From Sanguibacter suarezii NBRC 16159 (GTDB taxonomy: Bacteria > Actinomycetota > Actinomycetes > Actinomycetales > Cellulomonadaceae): DNA of 64,000 bases. A program made the position numbers and the translations under genes. Positions 17,034 to 25,851 of this stretch are shown one piece after another. Each line of letters starts with the position of its first letter. The stretch's first letter is position 1. The notes under the pieces are model-generated. The model had not been told where the DNA came from, ran no database searches, and was given only the letters and a program-made list of their open reading frames with translations. The stretch lies in the NCBI RefSeq assembly GCF_001552735.1, contig NZ_BCRT01000016.1:248001-312000 (forward strand), written 5' to 3'.

Positions 17034-20000
17034 GATCGGTCCTCTCCCGGTTCCACGGACGAGTCTGCGGGGCGCTGGCTGCGTGTCTCGGGCAGGCCCA
17101 GGTCGACGACCTGGCGGCCTTCGGTCTGCAGCGGGCAGGAACGTCGCACCGCGCACATCGAGCACAGCGAGTTCTCCGTCGCGGTGAACTCCGACCCGGC
17201 CATGGCCTCCGCGGCGTCCTCGACGAGCGTGCGGGCCCAGTTCTCCGGGTCCTGCCCGATCGCGTCCTGCTTGCGGCGGGTGCCCTTGGCGCCGTCGCTG
17301 AGGAAGACGAGCTGGGCGCCCACGCTGCGGGTGCCCGGTGGCAGCGACTCGAAGGCCCCCGCCTCCACGGCGAGCTGGTAGGCCCCGAGCTGAGGGTTGG
17401 TCTGCCCCTCGGGGACGGTGGGGATCCCCTTGCCCGTCTTGAGGTCGGTGACCCGGACACTGTCCGGGCCGATCAGCTCGAGGCGGTCGACCGCACCGCG
17501 CAGCACGGCCCGGCCCACAGTGACCTCGAAGGCCTCCTCGACCACGACCTCGCCGGGGACGTCCTTGTAGTACTCCGCGAGCCGCGTGATCATCGCGTCC
17601 GCGCGGCGCCGGGTCTGCGTCGCCGGCCAGCCCTCAGGCAGACCGAGCTCGTGCCAGCGCCGGTCCAGCTCGGCAGCCAGCTCGGCGTGCCCCGCGGACG
17701 GCAGCTCGCGCGCGATGTCGTGGATCAAGGTGCCCACGGACTGCGACAGCGCGTTGGCGCCGGTCCCTCCGGCGCTCTCCAGCGCCCACCGCAGACCGCA
17801 CCGGTGGACCTGCTCCACCTTGGACGGGGACACCATGACCTGCTCGTCGGCCGACCACAGCGCCTCGTGCGTGGACACCTGGGCGGAGCCGTACCAGGTG
17901 CGCGGGTCGGCCTCCCCCACCCCGGCCATCGCGAGCCGTGCCAGCAGCGCGGCGACGGCGGCAGCCCGCTCGGAGCCGTCGGCCGACGCGTCGGATCCGG
18001 TCATGCCCTCGACCGCCTCGGCCAGCTCGGTACGCAGCGTCGCGACGACGCCGCGCAGGTCGAGCGGGGCAGCGAAGACGTCGGGGGCGTCCTGGCCCTG
18101 GCCGTCCGAGGTCTCGGAGCTCTCGTCGTCGTCCAGCAGGTCGACGAAGACCGAGGGCTCGTGGTCGGTGTCGCTGGCGGCGGTGACCACCAGGCGCCTG
18201 GTGGCGCGGGAGACCGCGACCGCGAAGGCCCGGAGCTCGTCAGCCAGGACCGAGCGCCGTGCTTCTCGACCAGCGGTCGAGGCGTCCTCGGAGCGCCCGG
18301 ACAGGACGTCCACGAGGACCTGCGACCCGAGCAGGGAGTCTCGCAGGCGCAGGTCAGGCCAGCTCCCGTCCTGCAGGCCGGCGACGATCACCACCTCCCA
18401 CTCCCCTCCAGCGGCGCCGGCCGGGGTGAGCAGGGAGACCGTCTCGGCTGCGGCGCCCTGACGGGCCAGGGTGTCCGCCGGCAGGTCCTGGGACTGCAAG
18501 AAGTCGGCGAAGGCGAGCGCGGTGGCCTGCGGGACGCGGTCCACGAACTGCTCCGCCGAGCGGAACAACGCCATGACGGCGTCGAGGTCACGGTCGGCGC
18601 GCGCGGAGCCCGGTCCCCCGTTGATCGCGATGGAACGCCAGGTGTCGGCGACGTCGGCCGCGGCCCACAGGGCCCACAGCACGGTCTGGGCGGTGGCGCC
18701 GGGGGCGTCCATCGCCGCGCGGCCGGCCTCGAGCATCCGCACGATCCGCCGGGGGGCGCGGGCGACGTCGGACGGCAGCTGCTCCACCCGCTCGGGATCA
18801 CTGACCAGCTCGACGAGCAGCGCGTCCGAGGACCGGCCTCCCCCGGTCGTCAGCTCGGCGCCGCGCAGCGCCCGACGCAGCCGGCGCAGGGCGACCGCGT
18901 CGATCCCGCCCAGGGGCGAGGTGAGCAGCTCGACGACCGTCTCGACGTCGACCTCCCCGTCCGCCGCTGCGCGCAGCACGGCGAGCAACGGGCGCACGGC
19001 TGGCTCGTCGCGCAGCGGCAGGTCCGCACCGAGGACCGTGACCGGGACGCTGGCGCTGGTCAGAGCGCGGCGCAGGCGCAGCAGCTCCGCACCGGACCGG
19101 GCGATCACCACCATCTGCGACCACGGTGTGCCGTGCAGCAGGTGCTCCGCCCGGAGCGTCTTGGCGATGTGGGCTTCCTCCAGCGCTGGGCTGGGCAGGA
19201 TGGCAGTCTCCACGGTCCCGTCCGCGTCCGTGGTCTCGCCGGGGCGGGCGCCTGCGCGCCGGTGCTCGACGGCGCCCACCGACCCGATCTCCTGCGTCAC
19301 CGCCTGCGTCGCGGTGCGCAGCCGGGAGCCGTGCCGCCAGACGGTGTCCAGCACCAGGGTCGTGGCACCGAACTCGTCGCGGGCGGTGCTGGGGTGGTCG
19401 GCGCTCGGCGGGTGACCGGCCGCGGCCCGTCCGATGAGCGCCGGGGTCGCACCACGAAAGGCCTGCGCCGAGGTGTCCGGGTCGCCGAGCAGCACCAGTC
19501 GCGCCCCGGCCGCCGCCAGCGCATGGCACAGCCGGGCGGTGGCGGCGGTGGCCTCCTGGTAGTCGTCGACCACCACGAGGGACCACTCGGGCCGTCCCGG
19601 GCCGGTCCAGTGCTCGAAGACGTCTGCCGCCTCGTCGACGACCACGGCCGGGTCATAGCGGGCGCCCGAGTCCGGGGTGAGCTGGCGCAGCGCCATGACG
19701 GAGAGGTACTCGTCGTAGAGGCGGCCGGCGGCCTCCCACTCCGGGCGGCCGTACCGCCGTCCCAGGGCACCGAGGTCGTCCGGGGTCAGGCCGCGCTCGG
19801 CCGCGCGCATGAGCAGGTCACGCAGCTCTTCACGGAAACCTCGCAGGGCGAGCGTCTCCGCCGGGATCGTCGCGGGCCACACGACGGGGATGCCTTCGCC
19901 GCGAGCGTGGCCGGCCAGGAGCTCGGCGAGCGCCAGGTCCTGCTCGGGACCGGTGATGAGGACAGGCGGCGGTTCGCCAGCCGACTGGGCGAGCTTGGTG

Positions 20001-20380
20001 AGGATCGCGAAGGCGGCCGAGGCGGCCGTGCGGACTACCGCGCCGCGGACCGTCAGCCCGAGCCGTGCCGCGAGAGCGTCACGCAGCACCCCGGCGCCTC
20101 GCCGCGTCGCGCTGAGCACGAGGATCTCGTCGGGGTTGAGGCCGTGCTGCTCGACAGCCGCGGCCGCGATCTCGAGGGCGAGCGTCGTCTTGCCCGTCCC
20201 GGGGGCGCCGAGGACCAGGGAGGTCGGTGCGGCGAGGGCGCCGTCGAGAGCACGGGCCTGGGAGGGGTCCAGCCGCAGAGCGGAGGTCCGGCTGGGCGTG
20301 CGCGTGCCTGGCGTCTGGCGCCGACCGTCCTGGGTGCCCGCTGCGGGAGGGAGAAGATCCACAGAGGAATACCACCACAC
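17030..20380 (-). CDS. adnA: AdnA helicase-nuclease subunit
   Basis: This protein of about 1116 residues partners AdnB. The N-terminal motor has Walker A GAPGTGKT near residue 60, but its Walker B reads VVVDDYQEAT (near 268) with Asp in place of the usual catalytic Glu, consistent with AdnA being the weaker motor. The C-terminal nuclease has RVTDLKTGKG near 980 and a likely 4Fe-4S cluster formed by a Cys near 860 (VHRCGLRW) and CSMCAVRRSC near 1072-1081. The exact start is uncertain because no clear ribosome-binding site precedes the GTG at 20380. It forms a two-gene operon with adnB. Confidence 0.92.
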   Translation of the reverse strand: MWWYSSVDLLPPAAGTQDGRRQTPGTRTPSRTSALRLDPSQARALDGALAAPTSLVLGAPGTGKTTLALEIAAAAVEQHGLNPDEILVLSATRRGAGVLRDALAARLGLTVRGAVVRTAASAAFAILTKLAQSAGEPPPVLITGPEQDLALAELLAGHARGEGIPVVWPATIPAETLALRGFREELRDLLMRAAERGLTPDDLGALGRRYGRPEWEAAGRLYDEYLSVMALRQLTPDSGARYDPAVVVDEAADVFEHWTGPGRPEWSLVVVDDYQEATAATARLCHALAAAGARLVLLGDPDTSAQAFRGATPALIGRAAAGHPPSADHPSTARDEFGATTLVLDTVWRHGSRLRTATQAVTQEIGSVGAVEHRRAGARPGETTDADGTVETAILPSPALEEAHIAKTLRAEHLLHGTPWSQMVVIARSGAELLRLRRALTSASVPVTVLGADLPLRDEPAVRPLLAVLRAAADGEVDVETVVELLTSPLGGIDAVALRRLRRALRGAELTTGGGRSSDALLVELVSDPERVEQLPSDVARAPRRIVRMLEAGRAAMDAPGATAQTVLWALWAAADVADTWRSIAINGGPGSARADRDLDAVMALFRSAEQFVDRVPQATALAFADFLQSQDLPADTLARQGAAAETVSLLTPAGAAGGEWEVVIVAGLQDGSWPDLRLRDSLLGSQVLVDVLSGRSEDASTAGREARRSVLADELRAFAVAVSRATRRLVVTAASDTDHEPSVFVDLLDDDESSETSDGQGQDAPDVFAAPLDLRGVVATLRTELAEAVEGMTGSDASADGSERAAAVAALLARLAMAGVGEADPRTWYGSAQVSTHEALWSADEQVMVSPSKVEQVHRCGLRWALESAGGTGANALSQSVGTLIHDIARELPSAGHAELAAELDRRWHELGLPEGWPATQTRRRADAMITRLAEYYKDVPGEVVVEEAFEVTVGRAVLRGAVDRLELIGPDSVRVTDLKTGKGIPTVPEGQTNPQLGAYQLAVEAGAFESLPPGTRSVGAQLVFLSDGAKGTRRKQDAIGQDPENWARTLVEDAAEAMAGSEFTATENSLCSMCAVRRSCPLQTEGRQVVDLGLPETRSQRPADSSVEPGEDRS

Positions 20381-20428
20381 GCCACTGACATCGCTGGCAT
20401 CACCATCACGCAGCCGTCAGGGCTCAGG

Positions 20429-21448
20429 TCAGGGGAACGGCCACCCGTTGGGCACGCAGGCGATGGGCGCGCCGCTCTGCTGGACCATGACCGGAGCCAG
20501 CGACCTCGACGAGGTGCAGGTGCTGTGCCGGTGGCCGAGCACGTGGCCGACCTCGTGGTTGACGAGGTACTCCCGGTAGGCGGCCATGTCGTCGCCGTAG
20601 ACCGGCGAGCCGGTCACCCAGCGCAGGTGGTTGAGGACCGCCCGGCCCTGAACGCCGCAGGACCACAGGCCCCCGGTGTCCAGAGGGGCGCACAGCCGGT
20701 CCACGGTGGCCGGGCTGGCCAGCGTCACGGTCAGGGTCGCCTCGCCGGCGGTCCGTGAGAACGTGCGCGACCCGTCCCCGCCCCAGCTGCGCGGGTCGTT
20801 GAGGGTGGCCAGGACCTGGTCGGCGAACTTCGCACCGTCGATGTCGAGGCCCTGCTCGACCTCGATCCGTACGGAGGTGACCGTCCCCTGGCCGGGGGCG
20901 GGTACCTCGCCGGGCACGACGTCGAGGGTCCCGCTCGCGGCGTCGGGCACGGTCCGGGAGAGCAGGCCGGCGGCGAAGTCGATCTCGTCCACGCCCTCAG
21001 GGAGCACGGGCGCAGCAGCAGCCTCCGCAGCAGCAGCGTCCTGCGCCGCGGCGTCGATCGCGGCGTCCACCGCTGCGTCCACCTCGGGGTCCGCAGCCTG
21101 CACGCGCTCGTCCGTCCTGCTCGCGCGGTCCAGCAGCCCCACCCGGGACCCCTCGACCGTCGACACGCCCGAGGTGACCTGCTCCGCGACGGCGACGACC
21201 TCCGCGGCCGGTGGCGGGGTCAATGCCGAGAGGGCCGCTCCGGAGGCGACCCCGGCGACGAGCCCGGTCGTCGCCAGGACGGCCGCGACCCGGCCGCGCA
21301 TCGGCGTCCTCACGCGCCGCGCCGGGCGCGGGGAACCGGCTGCGCGGTGCGCCGCGGAGCGCTCACGCTGCGCGCGACGGGTCCCACCGGTCTGCCCCGG
21401 GGCGGCTGCGGGCACACCGTCGGCGGCGGTCGGATCAGGGCTGGTCAC
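20429..21448 (-). CDS. DUF3152 membrane-anchored metallopeptidase-like protein
   Basis: This 339-residue protein has a basic, probably cytoplasmic N-terminus, one transmembrane helix near residues 55-78, an Ala/Asp/Glu-rich stalk, and a C-terminal DUF3152 domain. That domain contains HEVGHVLGHRHSTC, a zincin motif HExxHxxGxxH with three zinc ligands. The single helix would put the zincin domain outside the membrane. Rv3207c has the same architecture and also sits next to a TetR gene. The substrate is unknown. The GTG start at 21448 is the only one near the basic leader. It is divergent from the TetR gene. Confidence 0.87.
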   Translation of the reverse strand: MTSPDPTAADGVPAAAPGQTGGTRRAQRERSAAHRAAGSPRPARRVRTPMRGRVAAVLATTGLVAGVASGAALSALTPPPAAEVVAVAEQVTSGVSTVEGSRVGLLDRASRTDERVQAADPEVDAAVDAAIDAAAQDAAAAEAAAAPVLPEGVDEIDFAAGLLSRTVPDAASGTLDVVPGEVPAPGQGTVTSVRIEVEQGLDIDGAKFADQVLATLNDPRSWGGDGSRTFSRTAGEATLTVTLASPATVDRLCAPLDTGGLWSCGVQGRAVLNHLRWVTGSPVYGDDMAAYREYLVNHEVGHVLGHRHSTCTSSRSLAPVMVQQSGAPIACVPNGWPFP

Positions 21449-21481
21449 CGGACTATCGTGCCAGACGAAGTGGACCTCACT

Positions 21482-21487
21482 TAGGCT
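21482..21487 (+). promoter_or_regulatory. -10 box TAGGCT of a probable leaderless mRNA
   Basis: TAGGCT ends exactly six bases before the GTG at 21494, with no ribosome-binding sequence between. Confidence 0.5.
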
Positions 21488-21493
21488 GTCGCT

Positions 21494-22168
21494 GTGCCCC
21501 GCCGTCCTGGGCCCGATCCGGTGTCCGGATCACACAGGCCCCTCCGAGCCCGCATGCCGAAGAACGAGCGGCAGGCGCAGATTCTCGCGATCGCCCAAGA
21601 CCTCTTCGCCACACACGGTTTTCACCACATCTCCATGGACGACATCGCCGCCCGCGCCGACGTCTCCAAGCCGATCCTCTACCGGCACTTCCCCTCCAAG
21701 CTCGACCTCTACCTCACGGTGGTCGACGAGCGCGGCCAGGCGCTGGTCGACGCCGTCGCACACGCGCTCGAGCCCGTCGTGGGCTGGGGTCCGGAGACGG
21801 ACGAGATGCCCGACGGCTACGCCATCATCCACGCCGTGGTGGGCGCCTACATCAAGTTCGCCGAAGGGTCCGGGGCGGCCGCGTCACTGCTGTTCGAGTC
21901 GGACGTCACCCGCGACCCGACGGTTCGAGACCGGGTGGACGCACCCAACCGGCGCAACGCCGAGCTCATCGCCCAGGCGCTCGTCACCATCACGGACCTC
22001 ACGCCCGAGCAGGCGCTCACGGTCGCCCGGACGTCCACCGCGATGGCCCAGGTAGCAGCCTCCGACGCCCACCAGGGGACCGCAGACCTGGTCGCACAGT
22101 TCGCTTGGCGCGGAATCCATGGGATGTTGCGGCGCGAGGACCCCCCTGGTCCCACCGCGGCGCTCTAG
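21494..22168 (+). CDS. TetR-family transcriptional regulator (Rv3208-like)
   Basis: The product is 224 residues from GTG 21494, or 204 from ATG 21554. The helix-turn-helix region (FATHGFHHISMDDIAARADVSKPILYRHFPSK, about residues 39-70; only the family pattern is diagnostic) is followed by an all-helical ligand-binding domain. I prefer the GTG because a TAGGCT -10 box lies six bases upstream. It is divergent from the DUF3152 gene and followed by the DUF3107 gene 55 bases downstream, the order seen in Rv3207c-Rv3208-Rv3208A. Targets and ligand are unknown. Confidence 0.88.
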   Translation: MPRRPGPDPVSGSHRPLRARMPKNERQAQILAIAQDLFATHGFHHISMDDIAARADVSKPILYRHFPSKLDLYLTVVDERGQALVDAVAHALEPVVGWGPETDEMPDGYAIIHAVVGAYIKFAEGSGAAASLLFESDVTRDPTVRDRVDAPNRRNAELIAQALVTITDLTPEQALTVARTSTAMAQVAASDAHQGTADLVAQFAWRGIHGMLRREDPPGPTAAL

Positions 22169-22223
22169 GATCGAACCAGCCCGGCTGACCCCCTCAGCCC
22201 TCGACCATGGAAAGTGGGACCTC

Positions 22224-22448
22224 GTGGACATCACGATCGGCGTTCAGAACCAGGCACGCGAAATCAACCTCGAGTCGGACGCGACGGCTGACGAGGTCGC
22301 CCAGCGGGTGACCGCAGCCGTCAACGACGGCGTGGTGCTCGAGCTCGTCGACACCAAGGGTCGTCGTGTGCTGGTGCCCTCGGCAGCCATCGGCTACGTC
22401 GAGATCGGCACCGAGGAGCCGCGCAAGGTGGGCTTCGGCGCCGTCTGA
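22224..22448 (+). CDS. DUF3107 small conserved protein (TB9.4-like)
   Basis: This 74-residue acidic protein begins MDITIGVQNQAREI, contains TADEVAQRV and ends with GYVEIGTEEPRKVGFG. This is the full length and pattern of the actinobacterial DUF3107 family (Rv3208A/TB9.4). The GTG at 22224 is preceded by GGAAAGTGGGA; the longer reading from 22119 lies inside the TetR gene and is rejected. It is convergent with the ferritin-like gene, with a strong hairpin between them. The function is unknown. Confidence 0.87.
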   Translation: MDITIGVQNQAREINLESDATADEVAQRVTAAVNDGVVLELVDTKGRRVLVPSAAIGYVEIGTEEPRKVGFGAV

Positions 22449-22460
22449 GACGACGTCCAC

Positions 22461-22492
22461 CAGCCGATCAGGCCACCAGGCCTGATCGGCTG
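22461..22492. terminator. Bidirectional hairpin terminator
   Basis: CAGCCGATCAGGCC and its exact reverse complement form a 14-bp stem with the loop ACCA, between the convergent DUF3107 and ferritin-like genes. There is no T-tract, so termination is inferred from stem strength and position. Confidence 0.75.
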
Positions 22493-23143
22493 TCAGGCCG
22501 CCAGGCCCAGCCGGCCCATCCGGCGCGTGTGCTCCGCGGTCAGTTGGGCGAAGACCCAGCTCTGGTCGACGTCGGTCTCACCGGCCCGCTGACGGGCACC
22601 GTCGAGCACGAGGCGGTTGAGCCCGTCGTGACGGACGATGAGCGACTGCATGAGGCCGAGGGCCTCCCCCACCAGACGCCGGCCCCACAGCGCGAGCCGC
22701 GAGGCGAGCACCCCGTCCCCACCTGCGGCGTCGGCCAGCAGGCGGACTGACATCTCGGCGTTGCGGTTGTCGTCGAGGACCTCGATGACGAGGGAGCGGG
22801 TCTGCTCGTCCAGCCCGTCGACGGCGATGCGGCAGAAGTCGTCGGCCACCCCGTTGCCGACATATCCCTTGAGCAGGTTCTCCCACCAGGTGCCCGGCAC
22901 CGTGCGGGCGTTGTAGTCGTCGAAGGTGCCGTCGAAGGCGAGCAGCTGCGCGTCCGCGTCGCCGCCCAGCTCCTCGATCCGGGCGAGGATCCGCTCCATC
23001 CGGTTCACCGCGTCACCGGCCAGGCGCACCAGTCGCAGCTGGTGGTCCGACGTCGGGGCGGTGGCGGCCGCACCCGCGAGGCGGGTGAAGGTGGTCAGCT
23101 CGGTGTAGGCGATGAAGCCGAGGAGCTCGAGGGTGTCACTCAT
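22493..23143 (-). CDS. Ferritin-like fold protein (Rv3210c-like)
   Basis: This 216-residue, mostly helical protein matches the ferritin-like proteins found upstream of rhlE in actinobacteria. It opens with MSDTLELLGFIAYTELTTF and has a second half rich in Arg/Leu helices (RLALWGRRLVGEALGL). A full set of Glu/His diiron ligands is not obvious, so metal binding is uncertain. The ATG at 23143 lies six bases after a TATCCT -10 box, which suggests a leaderless mRNA. It is divergent from rhlE. The precise role is unknown. Confidence 0.78.
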   Translation of the reverse strand: MSDTLELLGFIAYTELTTFTRLAGAAATAPTSDHQLRLVRLAGDAVNRMERILARIEELGGDADAQLLAFDGTFDDYNARTVPGTWWENLLKGYVGNGVADDFCRIAVDGLDEQTRSLVIEVLDDNRNAEMSVRLLADAAGGDGVLASRLALWGRRLVGEALGLMQSLIVRHDGLNRLVLDGARQRAGETDVDQSWVFAQLTAEHTRRMGRLGLAA

Positions 23144-23149
23144 CTGACC

Positions 23150-23155
23150 AGGATA
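23150..23155 (-). promoter_or_regulatory. -10 box TATCCT of a probable leaderless mRNA
   Basis: On the minus strand TATCCT ends six bases before the ATG at 23143. No ribosome-binding site is present. Confidence 0.5.
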
Positions 23156-23234
23156 GGACGCGCGGGCAGCCAGTCCGGCCACGCCATCGCAGCGCTGTGC
23201 GGGCAGGTTCCGCAGGGATGGGCCGTTCGTCCGA

Positions 23235-23443
23235 TAGACTAGGGACGTACATCGGTTGCCCGGTCGTCTCGACCTACTGTCACGCAGGTCCGCTCGTCAG
23301 AGCGATCCGCCTGACGCCGCATATTCGCGATCGGCTGCCGGCCACAGGCGAGCATGCCCGTGCTGACACCGGAGCGCCCTGGTTCGCCCAGGTCGCGACC
23401 CCTGCAGCCACGTGTGGCGCCGCCCAGACTTACATGAGGCAAC
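23235..23443 (+). promoter_or_regulatory. Long 5' leader of the DEAD-box helicase gene
   Basis: A possible -10 box TAGACT lies at 23235-23240, with no convincing -35. If used, the helicase mRNA would carry a leader of about 195 bases. I found no known riboswitch pattern and no convincing leader ORF. Long leaders are common on DEAD-box helicase genes, but regulation here is only a possibility. Confidence 0.35.
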
Positions 23444-25123
23444 GTGACCAGCACTTCAAGCAGCGTCCAAGCTGCTGACGTTACATTCGACGACTTCGGC
23501 GTCCGTCCCGAGATCGTCCAAGCCCTGGCAGATGCAGGCATCACCACCCCCTTCCCGATCCAGGCGATGACGCTTCCGGTCGCGATGGCCGGGCACGACA
23601 TCATCGGTCAGGCCAAGACCGGGACGGGCAAGACGCTCGGCTTCGGCGTGCCGCTGCTGCACCGCGTCGTGGGACCGGGCGAAGAGGGCTACGACCAGCT
23701 GCCGGACCCCGGCAAGCCGCAGGCCCTCGTCATCGTCCCGACCCGTGAGCTCGCCGTGCAGGTCGCCAACGACCTGACCGCCGCGTCCGCGAAGCGCCCC
23801 GTGCGCATCGTCCAGCTCTACGGTGGCCGGGCCTACGAGCCCCAGGTCGCCGCGCTGACCAAGGGCGTCGAGGTCGTCGTGGGGACCCCGGGCCGGATGA
23901 TCGACCTGCTCAACCAGGGCCACCTCAACCTCACCCGGGCGCAGTGCGTCGTGCTCGACGAGGCCGACGAGATGCTCGACCTGGGCTTCCTGCCCGACGT
24001 CGAGAAGCTCCTCTCCCGCACCCCGGCCGCGCGCCAGACGATGCTGTTCTCCGCGACGATGCCCGGCGCCGTCGTGTCCATGGCTCGCCGCTACATGACG
24101 CAGCCGACCCACATCCGGGCCAACGACCCCGACGACGGCGGCCAGACGGTCAAGAACATCAAGCAGGTCGTCTACCGCGCCCACGCCCTGGACAAGGTCG
24201 AGGTGCTCGCCCGCATCCTGCAGGCGCAGGGCCGCGGTCTCTCGATCGTCTTCGCGCGGACCAAGCGCACCGCGGCGAAGGTGGCCGACGAGCTCACCGA
24301 GCGCGGCTTCGCGGCCGGCGCCATCCACGGCGACCTCGGCCAGGGCGCCCGCGAGCAGGCGCTGCGCGCCTTCCGCAACGGCAAGGTCGACGTGCTCGTC
24401 GCGACCGACGTCGCCGCGCGCGGCATCGACGTCGACGACGTCACGCACGTCATCAACTACCAGTGCCCCGAGGACGAGAAGACCTACCTGCACCGCACGG
24501 GTCGCACCGGGCGCGCGGGCAACAAGGGCACCGCGGTGACCTTCGTCGACTGGGACGACATGCCGCGCTGGGGGCTCATCAACAAGGCCCTCGGACTGGA
24601 CATCCCCGAGCCGGTCGAGACGTACTCCACGTCCCCGCACCTGTTCACCGACCTCGACATCCCCGAGGGCACCAAGGGCCGTCTGCCCAAGTCCGCGCAG
24701 ACCCGCGCCGGCCTGGGCGCCGAGACCCTCGAGGACCTCGGCGAGACGGGCAAGCGCGGCGGCGCGCCCAAGCGCGACGGCGGTTCTCGTGACAGCTCGC
24801 GCGGCAGCGCCCGTTCCTCCTCGCGGGAGGCCGCACCGGCACGGGAGGCAGCGCCTGCTGCCGAGGCCGCACCCGCTGGGGAAGCGCGTCGCCCCCGCAC
24901 GCGTCAGCGCACCCGCAGCAGCCAGACCGGCAGCCAGAGTGCTGAGGCCGCCGCGCCGCGTACCGCGGACAGCGCGTCTGCGCCGACCACCGGGCCGTCG
25001 TCGAACACGACTGCCGTGAAGGCCGAGAACGACGGGGCCGAGCGCCCCCGTCGTCAGCGCAGCCGCCGCCGTTCACGCGGCGACGCGCCCGCGGCTGGCG
25101 GGGACACCCCGGTCACCGCGTGA
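23444..25123 (+). CDS. rhlE: DEAD-box ATP-dependent RNA helicase (RhlE/DeaD type)
   Basis: This 559-residue protein has all core motifs in order: Q-motif region FPIQAMTLPV, AKTGTGKT (about 58-65), PTRELA, GTPGR, DEAD within VLDEADEML (about 168-176), SAT (FSATMPG), and HRTGRTGRAG (about 350-359). The last 120 residues are a low-complexity Arg/Ser/Ala/Glu tail that probably binds RNA. The GTG at 23444 follows GAGG. It corresponds to Rv3211 in gene order. Such helicases act in RNA turnover and ribosome assembly, often under cold stress. A 20-bp hairpin terminator follows. Confidence 0.93.
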   Translation: MTSTSSSVQAADVTFDDFGVRPEIVQALADAGITTPFPIQAMTLPVAMAGHDIIGQAKTGTGKTLGFGVPLLHRVVGPGEEGYDQLPDPGKPQALVIVPTRELAVQVANDLTAASAKRPVRIVQLYGGRAYEPQVAALTKGVEVVVGTPGRMIDLLNQGHLNLTRAQCVVLDEADEMLDLGFLPDVEKLLSRTPAARQTMLFSATMPGAVVSMARRYMTQPTHIRANDPDDGGQTVKNIKQVVYRAHALDKVEVLARILQAQGRGLSIVFARTKRTAAKVADELTERGFAAGAIHGDLGQGAREQALRAFRNGKVDVLVATDVAARGIDVDDVTHVINYQCPEDEKTYLHRTGRTGRAGNKGTAVTFVDWDDMPRWGLINKALGLDIPEPVETYSTSPHLFTDLDIPEGTKGRLPKSAQTRAGLGAETLEDLGETGKRGGAPKRDGGSRDSSRGSARSSSREAAPAREAAPAAEAAPAGEARRPRTRQRTRSSQTGSQSAEAAAPRTADSASAPTTGPSSNTTAVKAENDGAERPRRQRSRRRSRGDAPAAGGDTPVTA

Positions 25124-25152
25124 TCATCCGCTGACCGGCTCCGGCCGTCAGC

Positions 25153-25195
25153 ACGAACGAAGGGGCGTGGCCACCGGCCACGCCCCTTCGTTCGT
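25153..25195. terminator. Perfect 20-bp hairpin terminator
   Basis: ACGAACGAAGGGGCGTGGCC (25153-25172) and its exact reverse complement (25176-25195) enclose a 3-base loop, followed by CTCTG. It separates the convergent helicase and marC genes and should stop transcription in both directions. Confidence 0.85.
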
Positions 25196-25227
25196 CTCTG
25201 CTCAGACCGTCCCGCTCCTGCCGCGGG

Positions 25228-25851
25228 TCAGCTGGCGGCTTGGACGAAGGCAGTCACGGCGTCGGCGATGAGCTGGACGGCGATGGCTGCCAGCAGCAGG
25301 CCGGCGATGCGGGTGACGAGCAGCGTGCCGCTCTCCCCGAGGATCTTGTGGACCACGTTGGCGAAGCGCATGGCCAGCCACAGGCACAGGCAGACCGCGA
25401 CGAAGCCGAGGAAGATCGAGACCCAGTCCTCGGAGGAGCCGTCAGCGCGCTGGACGAACAGCATGGACGCCACGATCGCACCCGGTCCCGCGAGCAGCGG
25501 GGTGCCCAGCGGCACGAGCGCGACGTTGACTCCCTTGGCCCCAGGCTTGGGCTCTTCCATCTTCCCGGTGAGCAGCTCCATCGCGATGAGCAGGAGCAGC
25601 AGCCCTCCGGAGGCCTGCAGCGCAGGCAGGGAGATGTGCATGTAGCTGAGCAGCTGCTGACCGAACAGCGCGAAGGCGAGGATGACGCCGGCGGCGACGA
25701 AGATCGCCGTGCGGGCGGCCTTGGCGCGCTGCTTGTGGGTCATCGCGCTGGTCAGCGCGAGGAAGATCGGGACCGTCCCTGGCGGGTCCATGATGACGAA
25801 CAACGTGATGAACACTTCGGTAAACAGGCGGGCGTCAAGCACTGCGCTCAC
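25228..25851 (-). CDS. MarC family integral membrane protein
   Basis: This 207-residue protein has six hydrophobic segments and the MarC/UPF0056 signature near the N-terminus (FVIMDPPGTVPIFLAL) and in the middle (PLGTPLLAGPGAI). Despite the name, members are not established multidrug exporters and their substrate is unknown. The GTG at 25851 overlaps the stop of the PHP gene (GTGA), so translation is coupled to it. The downstream end faces rhlE across a strong terminator. The family call is firm. Confidence 0.9.
   Translation of the reverse strand: MSAVLDARLFTEVFITLFVIMDPPGTVPIFLALTSAMTHKQRAKAARTAIFVAAGVILAFALFGQQLLSYMHISLPALQASGGLLLLLIAMELLTGKMEEPKPGAKGVNVALVPLGTPLLAGPGAIVASMLFVQRADGSSEDWVSIFLGFVAVCLCLWLAMRFANVVHKILGESGTLLVTRIAGLLLAAIAVQLIADAVTAFVQAAS

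Noticed and set aside
14646-20758. Open frames of 911 and 1035 codons antisense to adnB and adnA
   Set aside because: AdnA and AdnB carry full motif sets on the other strand; the antisense products are low-complexity.
21950-21975. A GGTTCGA-like string seen as a possible tRNA T-arm
   Set aside because: It lies inside the TetR coding frame and no cloverleaf can be formed around it.
23241-23443. A riboswitch in the helicase leader
   Set aside because: No known aptamer blocks and no strong nested hairpins were found.
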